64,000 nucleotides of DNA from Shewanella insulae (GTDB taxonomy: Bacteria > Pseudomonadota > Gammaproteobacteria > Enterobacterales > Shewanellaceae), in NCBI RefSeq assembly GCF_009831655.1, contig NZ_WRPA01000002.1, positions 1-64,000 of the forward strand, in the 5' to 3' direction. The notes under the pieces were generated by a model. That model made no database searches and was not told where the DNA came from. It saw only the letters and a list, made by a program, of their open reading frames with translations. The position numbers and the translations under genes were made by a program. Shown here piece after piece: positions 36,392 to 45,370 of this stretch (the stretch's first letter is position 1; each line of letters starts with the position of its first letter).

Positions 36392-36552
36392 CAAAAGTCT
36401 CCTTATTGTAGGTTTACCTTGGCTCACGTAGTTAAATTCGGTGCCCTAAGACACACTCTTATCTAAAGTCACCGTTAAAAGTTGACGTGATTTGCCGTGA
36501 TTCGATGCTTGTGTGTATACCAGTGATACAAACTACCCGTTATTGCGCGCGG

Positions 36553-36574
36553 CCAACTGACAAAGATCAGTTGG
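36553..36574 (-). promoter_or_regulatory. Shared 22-bp palindromic operator, copy A
   Basis: On the minus strand: arms CCAACTGA and TCAGTTGG separated by TCTTTG, about 170 bp before the start of GlyGly-CTERM gene 1. Copies at 42025-42047 and 43031-43052 share arms, spacer and orientation relative to the downstream gene. It is likely a binding site for a dimeric regulator. Confidence 0.8.
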
Positions 36575-36576
36575 GC

Positions 36577-37203
36577 TCAAAGATTGTGCGCTAACTGCGC
36601 CTTTAGCTGTTTGGCCTTGGCCAGCAACGCCTGCTGCTTGGCCTGATAGGCAGGAATGGCATCAACCAAGGTACGCCCAACACTAAAGGCCGCCGCATAC
36701 TTGGCTTTCTTGGGGCGATCTTTTTTATCCAGATATTGATCGCTTCCCTGTTTAAACTCGTCCAAACGGGGTGACAGCGCCGCCATGGCGTCCAGAGACT
36801 TATCGGTGGCCTGAATTAACTGGGCCAGCTTGGCTGGGTCTTGCTCGGCTTCGATGGCCGCATTCAGCTTGGCGTTGACCTCGCTCGCCTGCTCGAGATA
36901 GGCGTTTAGTCGTTCGGCATAGGGATAGCTTCCCCGGCTAAAATCTGCCTCCTTCAGCGGTGACAGAGCTGCATGGCTGGGCAGATACTGCTCACGCTGA
37001 TTGGCGGCAAAATGCGCCGAGATCGCCATGAAGTCCTGCATCAGTTGCGACTGCTCCTGATTGAGTTGATGAAAGGGGTCATTTGCCACCTTACGGGCAT
37101 GGGCCAGATCACGCCAACCTACGATTTCGGTTTGGGTTTCAGCTTGCGCACCGCTCGCCAGCAAGGTCAGAGTGAGGGTAAATAGAGAGAGGAAACGTGA
37201 CAT
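36577..37203 (-). CDS. Small periplasmic helical protein, unknown function
   Basis: A 208-residue protein with a signal peptide (MSRFLSLFTLTLTLLASGAQA). The mature part is helical and rich in Ala, Lys, Gln and Glu (LNAYLEQASEVNAKLNAAIEAEQ; AYQAKQQALLAKAKQLKAQL), possibly coiled coil. I recognise no domain. The ATG at 37203 has GGAG eight bases upstream and is chosen over an extended frame that would read into the preceding terminator. It sits between the two giant GlyGly-CTERM genes on the same strand. The terminator at 37233 lies between it and the upstream giant gene, so its own promoter or read-through must drive it. Confidence 0.7.
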   Translation of the reverse strand: MSRFLSLFTLTLTLLASGAQAETQTEIVGWRDLAHARKVANDPFHQLNQEQSQLMQDFMAISAHFAANQREQYLPSHAALSPLKEADFSRGSYPYAERLNAYLEQASEVNAKLNAAIEAEQDPAKLAQLIQATDKSLDAMAALSPRLDEFKQGSDQYLDKKDRPKKAKYAAAFSVGRTLVDAIPAYQAKQQALLAKAKQLKAQLAHNL

Positions 37204-37232
37204 AGCGAATTCTCCAAAGTGAAAACTAAAGG

Positions 37233-37264
37233 AAAAAAGCCAGCGCGAGGCTTCGCGCTGGCTT
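37233..37264 (-). terminator. Rho-independent terminator of GlyGly-CTERM gene 2
   Basis: An 11-base stem (AAGCCAGCGCG with CGCGCTGGCTT) around six bases; on the minus strand it ends in a six-T run. It directly follows the stop at 37273. Confidence 0.92.
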
Positions 37265-37272
37265 AAACACAC

Positions 37273-40200
37273 TTATGAACAGCGCTGTTGGCGACGGCTA
37301 AACAGTGAGCCGATCCCCAGTAGCAGTAGGACTGGGCCAAAGCTACCACCGCTGGACTTCTTGTCTTCCAGCTCAACCGTGGCTATGGTTGCCGCACTCA
37401 GCGTGGCACCGCCAGTAGGCTGAGACAGGGCGACGCTAAAGGTCTCCATTGACTCCTCGGCATCATCGCTCAGCAGCTTGATGCTGATGGTCTTGTCGGC
37501 CATGTCCATGTCCTCCCACTTGATGACGCCCCAGGCGGCTTCGAAGTCTTCACCCGCCTTGGCTGTTGCATCTATGGTGCGATACTCCAGAGTCAGCGCA
37601 TTATCACTACCGCCTTTGCGAGCAACCGTCAGGGTCACAGTGCCGTCGGCTTCGTTGGCTCGATATTGCGTCACCGCAAAGCCAAGTTCACCCGGTACAC
37701 GCTCGTTAACCGTCAGTTTCACAGGGATAGACTGCATCTTGTAAGGGCTGTCGCTGTTAAGCAGCACCTGCACCTCATACTCTCCCGGCGCCATGTTGGC
37801 TGCGTCTACATCCAGGGTTACCATCTGGCTTGCCTCGACATCCAAGCCACCGACATTAGGCTTAAGCGACAACCAGTTCACATCCTGGTAGTCACACACG
37901 CCTGTCTCTCCTGACTCAACCTCGAACAGCTGTTGGGCCTCGATATCCAAGGCCCACAAATGACCCTGACAATCAATGGTTAGACCCGAACCGCCACCGT
38001 CGGCACGACCGTCGATAGCATAACCGCCGATCACTTGGTAATCGTTAGCCACATCCAGAATGTAGATATCGATATCCATAGGCTTAAAGCTGTTGGTTGC
38101 CACAAACAGGTGTTTTGACGTTGGATTGAAGGCTAAACCAGAGATAGGCAGACCCACATCGGTCGACTCCAGCAGAGTACCGTCGCTGCTAAAGCGATGG
38201 ATAAGCCCGTCGATGAAAGAACCCGAGAAGAACTGATCATTCACCGCGTCATAGGCCAGGCCGCGCTGTGAGGTGGTCACATCAGGACAGAGGCGCTTGC
38301 CGGTGGCCTGCTTCTCAACCGGATCCAGTTCGTAGATACAACGCTCACCGCCTACCATGATTTGCCATAGCTTACCGGTGCGGCTGTTATAGGTCATCCC
38401 CGCATGGGCACCACGGGTCGTCATCAGCGGATGCAGGTCGATCTTGTCTTCGGTCTTGGTGCCATCTTGCTTAAAGCGATAAACCTTGTCATCACCACCG
38501 AACACACCCAGGTTATTGATCCACAGATCACCTGTTGCTTGGTCGAATGCCACCCCGTTTGAAGCCACCAGATCGATCGCCCAGCTCTGCACTACCTGGC
38601 TCTCTTCAAGGTCCGCTTGCGGCAGAATGAAAGGCACTCGGATATCGCGAGTCGTCAGATCCCACAGGTTCTTAGGTCCAAACTTACGACCACCGATAGC
38701 CAGCTTAGGTCCTTCAACAGGTGCTGCCAACGGCGCATTAATCTCACCCAACTTGAAAGTCAGATCGCTGCTGCCTGAGTTTTGGATCTCGAAGTTTTCA
38801 CTCAGATTTCGACCACTGGTCACAACCAGCTCTATGGACTCGACATCCGAGCCAAGTCGACCCGCCTTGACGCTGAAGTCTTGTGCCGTGACCTCATCGG
38901 CCGTGACGCTCACGCTGTCACTCACATCGGCATAGCCCGCCTGATGCAGGCTTATCTGCTGCTCACCCTGCTGCGAAAAGAGCACATACTGGCCTGAGTT
39001 GTCGCTTACAGCCTTGTTACCCAAACCATCGACAATCTCGACGTTGGCCACAGGTAGCTGAGTGTTAAAGTCAGTAATGGTTCCGGCTACCAGACCGCCC
39101 TCTAGCGAGCTACAACCACGGGCGATAGAGATATCATCTACCTGAGCCCAGTTATCCCACTGCTTGTTGTCACCATAGATGTGGTGATAATGCCAACGCA
39201 GACGGAACTCGCTCGCACCTAGCACCTCAGCGGCCAGATCATAGTCCACCAAACGTTCTCTGGTGGTATCAGGGAAGCTCAACAGTGTCTTCCAGGCACT
39301 TCCGTCGACACTGATATCCAGATCCACCATTGAGCCGCCAAAGATGCCGCCAACGAAGTCCAGCTTGAACTGTAACGCCGTGCTATTGGCTAGCGCACTG
39401 ACCGCAACGCTAGGCGATACTAAACTAGTGTCATACTTACCCCAACCATAACGGTCGTTATCCACCGCAGCCGATTTACCGCTACCACCGGTAAAGTTAG
39501 GACGATCCCAAGCGGTATTAGTACGCCACTCGATATCATCGCCAGTGGCGTCATTAACCACGGCCCAACCAGCAGGTGGGAAGGTCTGACCATCGAAGCC
39601 TTCGAGGATACCGTAAGCCTTGTAACCAGGGGCGCTACAGACGCTACTGTTAACATCCAGCGCGATGGTGACGCCATTGGCTATTTGAGTATCGCTAGCC
39701 ACAAACTCTACTGACTTCTCGTTATAGCCATTGAGCGAAGTCGAAGCGCTCAGCTTATAGCTCCAGCCTTGATAAAGATCTATGTTGAACTCACCGGTGG
39801 CAGGGTCGTTCATCAACTCCAGCGTAGGCGCAAGTTCCCCGGCTAAAGCCAGTTTGGCGGCCAGCGGCCAGCCGTGACCACTGTTGTCGATCACCTTGCC
39901 GGTTAGAGTAACCAAAGGTAGCGGTGACAGCGTATCACTCAGGCTCTGCTCGCTATCTTCGGCGATCACTAAATCGACGTGGTTGGCTTCTTGATAACCA
40001 TAGGCGCGCACGCTGACATCATAGCTGCCCACAGGCATGGTCACTTCATAGTGGCCGTTCTCGTCGGTAAAGGCGGTCACCGCCCCCACTTTCACCATGG
40101 CGTTGGCTAGAGGCTTACCTTCGGCGCCCGTGACTGTGCCCATTAGGCTACCTTGAGGACCCGTAGTACAGTTCGGGAACTTGAAGGAGCCGATGCGTGT

Positions 40201-41877
40201 CATCCAGTCGATATTACCGGCGTTAAGATCTCCATAGTATTCCTGGGTATACCAGAAGGTACAGTCGTCTACCGGGTCCACACTCATGGTGCTGTAGTCA
40301 CCCCAGCGACCATTGGCGCCGCGCTGTGAACTACCACCAGCCACTAGCTCGTTTTCACCTTGTGGCATGGTGTTAAGGGGATCCGATGCCAGACGACCGG
40401 TATAACGGACCGACGGATAGGTGTTAGGGCCAGAAACCGTGTAACCTAAGGCGATGTTGCCCATGGCGTCCATGGCGACACTGCCCATCCAGCGGGTATC
40501 GCCGTCCGGCGCGTAGCTGCTCTGCTGGTGGACCGTCGGCGTTGTGCTTGGATTACGGATCTCATACCAGCGAGGGCTCCAGCGATTAGTATCTGCATCG
40601 CCGGTAAACACGGTATGGTTTAAAACCATGGCCTCATGATCACCAAAGTTACGATAGGCGAGACGGAACATGAGACGATATGGAATTCTGTCTAGATAGT
40701 CTTCGCTACTCACATCCGGCTGAGGAATACAGCCGCCCCTACAACCACTAAACTCCATACCGGTCACCGGCAACATAGCGATCTGCTCAAAGGTAGACTG
40801 TTCTGGATTTTGCCAATCAGTCTTGAAGGCCCAGATATGCAACTCATCGGTCGCCGCCCCTTGGCTGTCATCGATAGGTTGCACGAAATAGTTAGGAGCC
40901 CCCTCAGGAGGTGCTGTCAATCCATCGAGGTCGGCCGGTAGCATACCACCCAGCTCTGGCGCGGGATCGTCGAAATAAACCATGCGGGCAGGTTCGCCGC
41001 GCAGCATCTTCTCACGTTCGAACACCACGGCGCCGGCGCCCCCCCACTGATCTTCACGACCGTCGAGGTAGAATTGGTTCACCGACATATAGTAACCATC
41101 TGGCCACACACCAAAGTGTGGATAATCGTTCATCTTGATGTCGCTGATCTTAAAGTCATATAGGTGCCACTCACCGGTTGGGTCCGGCGTTTTGGAGACG
41201 GCGATACACTCGTGGTAATCAGCTTGGTTGATGGCGAACTGGCTCATCATCCAGCGATCGGCGAGGGGATCGTAGAGCACAATAGGGTCGCCGTCGTTAT
41301 TCTGGGCACAGATGCCTCCCAAGCTCTTCCAGATCGCGTTGGTCGGCGTTGGCGGGATCAACTGATTGCCTTGCTTGTCCCAGATGGCGAAAGAGACGTT
41401 GACCATCTGCACATAGTGATTTGGGCCGACGTCGCCAGTAGTATCCGGCGGGGCAACACGGTTGATATTGTCGATACCATCGAAGCTCATCAGCGGCGAT
41501 GGCATGTTGTCGCCGAGGAAATCACGCTGAACAGGATCGGTACCATCCAAGGCCAAAACGCCCATAGATTTACTGGACTTGTTCAGACCTGAGGTACTGT
41601 TACTCATGCCGCCAACGAAAGGAAGTTCGAAGTTTTGGATGATCTCGCTGGTCTTTCGGGTGGTTTCACCGGACGCCGAATCCATCTTACCGCGCACAAG
41701 ACGTGCCTTGGTATCTTTACTCAAATTGAGCGCAATATCGCGCAGCGCTGGGATAGTGACGTTATTAACAGACTTACTAACCACAGGTGCTGACGCAGCA
41801 GCCTGTGCGTGATTCACCGTCATCAGGCTGACAAAGCCAAGACACAGGCTGTTGTATAATGTTGACTTTTTGAACAT
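37273..41877 (-). CDS. Giant secreted GlyGly-CTERM protein, paralogue 2
   Basis: A 1534-residue paralogue of the 31856-36391 product with the same module order: signal peptide (FKKSTLYNSLCLGFVSLMTV, cleavage near AQA), N-terminal module with PDTTGDVGPNHYVQMVN and IVLYDPLADRWMMSQ, carboxypeptidase-regulatory-like sandwich (about 576), choice-of-anchor J module (about 759, FPPAGWAVVND), second sandwich (about 929), propeller-like region (from about 1112), BACON-like segment (about 1332), Calx-beta domain (about 1392-1500) and GlyGly-CTERM tail (SSGGSFGPVLLLLGIGSLFS, then RRQQ). The copies are well diverged, so the duplication is old. AGGAGG nine bases before the ATG at 41877 fixes the start. 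Palindrome copy B lies about 160 bp upstream. No catalytic motif is evident; a surface-binding role is the best guess. Confidence 0.88.
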   Translation of the reverse strand: MFKKSTLYNSLCLGFVSLMTVNHAQAAASAPVVSKSVNNVTIPALRDIALNLSKDTKARLVRGKMDSASGETTRKTSEIIQNFELPFVGGMSNSTSGLNKSSKSMGVLALDGTDPVQRDFLGDNMPSPLMSFDGIDNINRVAPPDTTGDVGPNHYVQMVNVSFAIWDKQGNQLIPPTPTNAIWKSLGGICAQNNDGDPIVLYDPLADRWMMSQFAINQADYHECIAVSKTPDPTGEWHLYDFKISDIKMNDYPHFGVWPDGYYMSVNQFYLDGREDQWGGAGAVVFEREKMLRGEPARMVYFDDPAPELGGMLPADLDGLTAPPEGAPNYFVQPIDDSQGAATDELHIWAFKTDWQNPEQSTFEQIAMLPVTGMEFSGCRGGCIPQPDVSSEDYLDRIPYRLMFRLAYRNFGDHEAMVLNHTVFTGDADTNRWSPRWYEIRNPSTTPTVHQQSSYAPDGDTRWMGSVAMDAMGNIALGYTVSGPNTYPSVRYTGRLASDPLNTMPQGENELVAGGSSQRGANGRWGDYSTMSVDPVDDCTFWYTQEYYGDLNAGNIDWMTRIGSFKFPNCTTGPQGSLMGTVTGAEGKPLANAMVKVGAVTAFTDENGHYEVTMPVGSYDVSVRAYGYQEANHVDLVIAEDSEQSLSDTLSPLPLVTLTGKVIDNSGHGWPLAAKLALAGELAPTLELMNDPATGEFNIDLYQGWSYKLSASTSLNGYNEKSVEFVASDTQIANGVTIALDVNSSVCSAPGYKAYGILEGFDGQTFPPAGWAVVNDATGDDIEWRTNTAWDRPNFTGGSGKSAAVDNDRYGWGKYDTSLVSPSVAVSALANSTALQFKLDFVGGIFGGSMVDLDISVDGSAWKTLLSFPDTTRERLVDYDLAAEVLGASEFRLRWHYHHIYGDNKQWDNWAQVDDISIARGCSSLEGGLVAGTITDFNTQLPVANVEIVDGLGNKAVSDNSGQYVLFSQQGEQQISLHQAGYADVSDSVSVTADEVTAQDFSVKAGRLGSDVESIELVVTSGRNLSENFEIQNSGSSDLTFKLGEINAPLAAPVEGPKLAIGGRKFGPKNLWDLTTRDIRVPFILPQADLEESQVVQSWAIDLVASNGVAFDQATGDLWINNLGVFGGDDKVYRFKQDGTKTEDKIDLHPLMTTRGAHAGMTYNSRTGKLWQIMVGGERCIYELDPVEKQATGKRLCPDVTTSQRGLAYDAVNDQFFSGSFIDGLIHRFSSDGTLLESTDVGLPISGLAFNPTSKHLFVATNSFKPMDIDIYILDVANDYQVIGGYAIDGRADGGGSGLTIDCQGHLWALDIEAQQLFEVESGETGVCDYQDVNWLSLKPNVGGLDVEASQMVTLDVDAANMAPGEYEVQVLLNSDSPYKMQSIPVKLTVNERVPGELGFAVTQYRANEADGTVTLTVARKGGSDNALTLEYRTIDATAKAGEDFEAAWGVIKWEDMDMADKTISIKLLSDDAEESMETFSVALSQPTGGATLSAATIATVELEDKKSSGGSFGPVLLLLGIGSLFSRRQQRCS

Positions 41878-42024
41878 AGTCAAAAGCCTCCTAGTTATTT
41901 TATTACTACCAAAATTGCACCTTAAGTCCGTGTTACCCACTTAGCATCGATGCGAATTTTTGTCGTTTGAGTGTGGTTGGTTCGTATACACAAGCTGTTT
42001 CACACTACAGGCAGAAATAAATAA

Positions 42025-42047
42025 CCAACTGACAAAGATCAGTTTGG
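42025..42047 (-). promoter_or_regulatory. Shared palindromic operator, copy B
   Basis: The same site as at 36553 and 43031, with one extra T in one arm (TCAGTTTGG on the plus strand); the 18-bp core AACTGA-six bases-TCAGTT is identical. It lies about 160 bp before GlyGly-CTERM gene 2. The rest of the 41878-42275 gap holds no gene that I can see. Confidence 0.8.
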
Positions 42048-42275
42048 CGAAAAAAAGCGCCGGCTCACTCGGCTTCGCATGCAGGAACAGCGCCGCCAGA
42101 GCCGATTGGCTCGAACTAGCGGCTAACCGAGCAGGCAAAAAAATTGAGCTAGAAGTTCGCGACAGAAGGTCGAGATAGAAGATAAAAATGGGGAAATAGG
42201 TGTCACGAAAACTGTCTGAGCTTAGAAAGCCAAGACAGTTAGCGAATGAATGGGTGGTGAGGCGGACGCCCTAGG

Positions 42276-42917
42276 TCAGGCGTCTGAAGACTTGATCAAC
42301 GTGATGTCGTGTACCAGTTCGGCCAGGGAGTCGCAGGCCATCTTCTCCATCACCCGGGCGCGGTGGATCTCCACGGTACGCTGACTCAGCTCCAGCTCAA
42401 TGGCGATAAGCTTATTGGATTTACCCATGACGATATTGTCGAGGATCTCCCGCTCACGTCCGGTAAGAGTCGCCAGGCGCTCTTTGATCTGACTCAGCTG
42501 CTGATGCACCAGACGCAGCTGCGCCTCCTGCTCCAGCGCCAGATTGATGCGATCCAGCAGCTCCTGATCGCGAAACGGCTTAGGGATGAAGTCGAAGGCG
42601 CCTTGGCGCATCGCCTTGACCGCCATGGGCACATCGCCGTGACCACTGATGAAGATGATAGGTAGAGATACTTGACGCTCGTTTAACTTCTGCTGCAGCT
42701 CCATGCCGCTCATCTTGGGCATGCGCACGTCCAGCACCAGACAGCCGCTCATCTGCGGCGAATAGTCGTCGAGAAACTCCTGCGCCGAGCAGTACAGCTT
42801 GCAGGGCAGGCCGACGGACTCCATCAGAAAGGCCATCGCCTCGCGGATCGCCTCGTCGTTATCGACAATGTATACGGTTTGCTCTATTTGTTGCGCCATC
42901 GGCTCATAGGGTCTCAT
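42276..42917 (-). CDS. FixJ/TtrR-type response regulator (receiver plus LuxR HTH)
   Basis: A 213-residue transcription regulator. The receiver domain (about 13-128) has the phosphoacceptor in LVLDVRMPKMSGMEL, the Thr/Ser switch in IIFISGHGDVPMAV and Lys in FIPKPF. The acidic pocket reads VDNDE, with Asn where most receivers have Asp. The C-terminal LuxR/FixJ HTH spans about 148-205 (LTGREREILDNIVMGKSNKLIAIELELSQRTVEIHRARVMEKM). The ATG at 42917 is kept; the ATG at 42899 (MAQQIEQ) is equally possible because neither has a strong ribosome site. It is divergent from the TonB receptor gene, and a shared palindrome lies between them. The likely kinase partner is at 29822. Confidence 0.9.
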   Translation of the reverse strand: MRPYEPMAQQIEQTVYIVDNDEAIREAMAFLMESVGLPCKLYCSAQEFLDDYSPQMSGCLVLDVRMPKMSGMELQQKLNERQVSLPIIFISGHGDVPMAVKAMRQGAFDFIPKPFRDQELLDRINLALEQEAQLRLVHQQLSQIKERLATLTGREREILDNIVMGKSNKLIAIELELSQRTVEIHRARVMEKMACDSLAELVHDITLIKSSDA

Positions 42918-43030
42918 TTTGTTATTTATCTAGGGTATTGCATCGAAGCGGGTGAATTCAATCTAATTTTCCAGTACATCAGTGACGCCATACGCTGCCC
43001 CATCTCCCAGGCAAGACAAAATATTTTCAG

Positions 43031-43052
43031 CCAACTGATCTTTGTCAGTTGG
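43031..43052 (+). promoter_or_regulatory. Shared 22-bp palindromic operator, copy C
   Basis: Arms CCAACTGA and TCAGTTGG around TCTTTG on the plus strand, centred 64 bp before the TonB receptor start and about 125 bp before the divergent response-regulator start. The asymmetric spacer orientation matches the receptor gene, as copies A and B match theirs. Confidence 0.82.
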
Positions 43053-43104
43053 CCGGGCCAGCACCTTGCTAATGTGAGCCCCTAAGCACACTGGAGTAAG
43101 CCTC

Positions 43105-44997
43105 ATGTCGATATCTTTGAACAGCATCACCTCATCGATACTCACATCGCTCCTCGTGCTGACTTCTTCATCGGGGTTGGCCGCGCAGTCGATTGAACGT
43201 ATCACCATCAATGGCAACAGGAATGTCACTCAGAGTCCTGTAGTCACGGCGGCGAACGTCAATACTCTGCATCCGGAAGACAGCGACTCGACCCCGACTA
43301 ACCTAGCACATTTGTTGCATTCCGTTCCCGGAATTAGTTTTGTCGGCCAGGGAGGGCTTTTTCAAACCGTCGGACTCAGGGGGATGTCCCGTTGGCGAGT
43401 GCCCACCTTTATCGGTGACATTCCGCTCTATACAGAACGCCGGGCCGGAACAGCAGCTTCGTTTATACCGCCGCAATTTCTCGAATCGGTCAATGTGATC
43501 AAGGGCCCCTCCTCCACCTACTATGGCTCTGGCGCCTTGGGCGGACTGGTACAACTTAATCCCAAACACGCCCACGGTCTGGCGGCCAGTCTGACCCTGA
43601 CCGATGCAAAGTATGATCAGCAGACCATGGAAGCCGGTAACGAGCAGTGGTCCGTAGCCTTATCGAGACAACACGCAGGCAACAGCAAAGATCTGCAGGG
43701 CAATACTCTCTACGACCATTTCGATCAGCAGTCGGCGCTCATCAACCATCACTGGGCATTCGACAATGGCCTGGAGAGCGACACCTTCTACCTCTACAGC
43801 GATGGCGACGACATAGGAAAATCCAGCAAGGACTATCCCAACAAGAAGATCGTCTCCTACCCAGACGAGCGGCATCACCTGCTGCAATGGCGTCTGATGC
43901 AGCCCCACGACTGGAGCCTAAGCCTGTTCGCCCACGATCAACGTCTGGAGACAGAGACCATACGCCCCGCCAAGCGGGTCAACACGGTCAGCAACGAGTC
44001 TCTGGATCTTGGTGGTCACTGGATCAAGGAGTGGCAAGGCGGGGCCTTCAATGGCCGTTGGGGCGCCGACTATATCGCCCGTCGCGGCGTCAAGGCCTCG
44101 GAGTTTGAATGCTCGCTGAAAAACGACGGCATCAAGCTGCAGCAAAATATCGACGCCAAACAGGATGAATATGCCCTGTTTGCCGACATCGGTACTCAAC
44201 TGGAAGATTGGCAACTGGTCGCAGGTATGCGCGCGGCGCGTTATCTGCAAACAGGAGATGGTGCGCAGGATCATTCGGATACCGCCTTCACCGGGTTTGT
44301 AGGCGCCGTCTATAACCGCGGCGCGCAGCAAGAGTGGAAGCTTAATATCGGCAATGCCTACCGCTTCCCCTCGCTGACCGAGCACTACTACAGCGGCAGC
44401 ACAGGGCGCGGCACCATAGTGGCCAATAGCGATCTAGTGCCTGAAACATCCACCACGGCCGAGCTGACCCTGACCGATGTCTATGGCGACTTCGCCTGGC
44501 AATTGGCGGGCTACTACTCCCGCGTCAACGACTATATCGAGCGCATCAGCATCGCCGAGGAGACCCTGAGCTACCGCAACGTCAATAGCGGCAGTATCAA
44601 GGGAGTGGAATATCGCATCGACTGGCGCCCCAACGAACAGTTTAGTCTGGGCAGTACGGGACAATGGATCGAGGCCGTGAGCGACGATGGCGATCGTCTG
44701 GCCGATGCCGGACGCAACGAGCTTGGCATCAACATGGAATACAGCTGGTCCGACTTTAGTTTCAGCACAGGCTATCGCTACCTGGCGCCGGTGAAGGAGC
44801 CCGCCTCGGGCGAGCTAACCCGCGATGCCGCCAACTTGGTCGAGGCCGCCATGCATTATCAGATCACCCCGAATCTATCGGCCAAGATCTGGAGCGAAAA
44901 CCTCACCAACGAGAGCTACTACTACAGCAGCGACGAGTTGGCGACCCTGGCAAGAGGCAGACAATTTGGCATTACCCTAAGCTACCAGTTTCAGTAG
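43105..44997 (+). CDS. TonB-dependent outer-membrane receptor
   Basis: A 630-residue gated outer-membrane transporter. A signal peptide is followed by a TonB-box-like stretch (SIERITING), the plug domain (LAHLLHSVPGISFVGQGGLFQTVGLRG; VNVIKGPSSTYYGSGALGGLVQL) and a 22-strand-type barrel with the family signatures near the end (YRFPSLTEHYYSG, VPETSTTAELTLT, LSAKIWSENLTNESYY, terminal GITLSYQFQ). This architecture serves iron-siderophore, haem, vitamin or oligosaccharide uptake; the substrate is not readable and no haem-specific motif stands out. GGAG eight bases before the ATG at 43105 fits. It is divergent from the response regulator and carries operator copy C, so it should respond to the same signal as the GlyGly-CTERM genes. 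Confidence 0.93.
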   Translation: MSISLNSITSSILTSLLVLTSSSGLAAQSIERITINGNRNVTQSPVVTAANVNTLHPEDSDSTPTNLAHLLHSVPGISFVGQGGLFQTVGLRGMSRWRVPTFIGDIPLYTERRAGTAASFIPPQFLESVNVIKGPSSTYYGSGALGGLVQLNPKHAHGLAASLTLTDAKYDQQTMEAGNEQWSVALSRQHAGNSKDLQGNTLYDHFDQQSALINHHWAFDNGLESDTFYLYSDGDDIGKSSKDYPNKKIVSYPDERHHLLQWRLMQPHDWSLSLFAHDQRLETETIRPAKRVNTVSNESLDLGGHWIKEWQGGAFNGRWGADYIARRGVKASEFECSLKNDGIKLQQNIDAKQDEYALFADIGTQLEDWQLVAGMRAARYLQTGDGAQDHSDTAFTGFVGAVYNRGAQQEWKLNIGNAYRFPSLTEHYYSGSTGRGTIVANSDLVPETSTTAELTLTDVYGDFAWQLAGYYSRVNDYIERISIAEETLSYRNVNSGSIKGVEYRIDWRPNEQFSLGSTGQWIEAVSDDGDRLADAGRNELGINMEYSWSDFSFSTGYRYLAPVKEPASGELTRDAANLVEAAMHYQITPNLSAKIWSENLTNESYYYSSDELATLARGRQFGITLSYQFQ

Positions 44998-45370
44998 CCA
45001 ACCCTTTTTAACCCCTGAGGCAGGCATCAAGAGACGGGTGCCCACCTCTTTTTAACCTTAGCTATACTCCCAGAGCATGGACGCTTCTTTTTTTACCTGA
45101 CTTTTGCACCCTATGAGCTTAATGTTATTAGCCCCTCCCTCAAGGATCCTCACCATATTTTTATTTATCATTCATCTATTAAAGAATTTATTATTACCAA
45201 ATTTAATATCTGAATTTGCCGCCGGTCATGAGAGTTAAAAATTATTTTTACCTCACTATTATTCTTTAGTCGATAAAAGCCAATCTAACACACAGAATAG
45301 CCAGGCTAATTTGTTTAACAGCCTGAGAACATGATAAAAATAGACCACTATCACCGCAGCTTTTTCTCCC
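44998..45370. other. Intergenic region, no gene seen
   Basis: 373 bp, increasingly AT-rich towards the LysR gene. No open frame with a ribosome site, no clear terminator after the receptor gene, and no copy of the shared palindrome. It presumably contains the LysR promoter. Confidence 0.5.
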
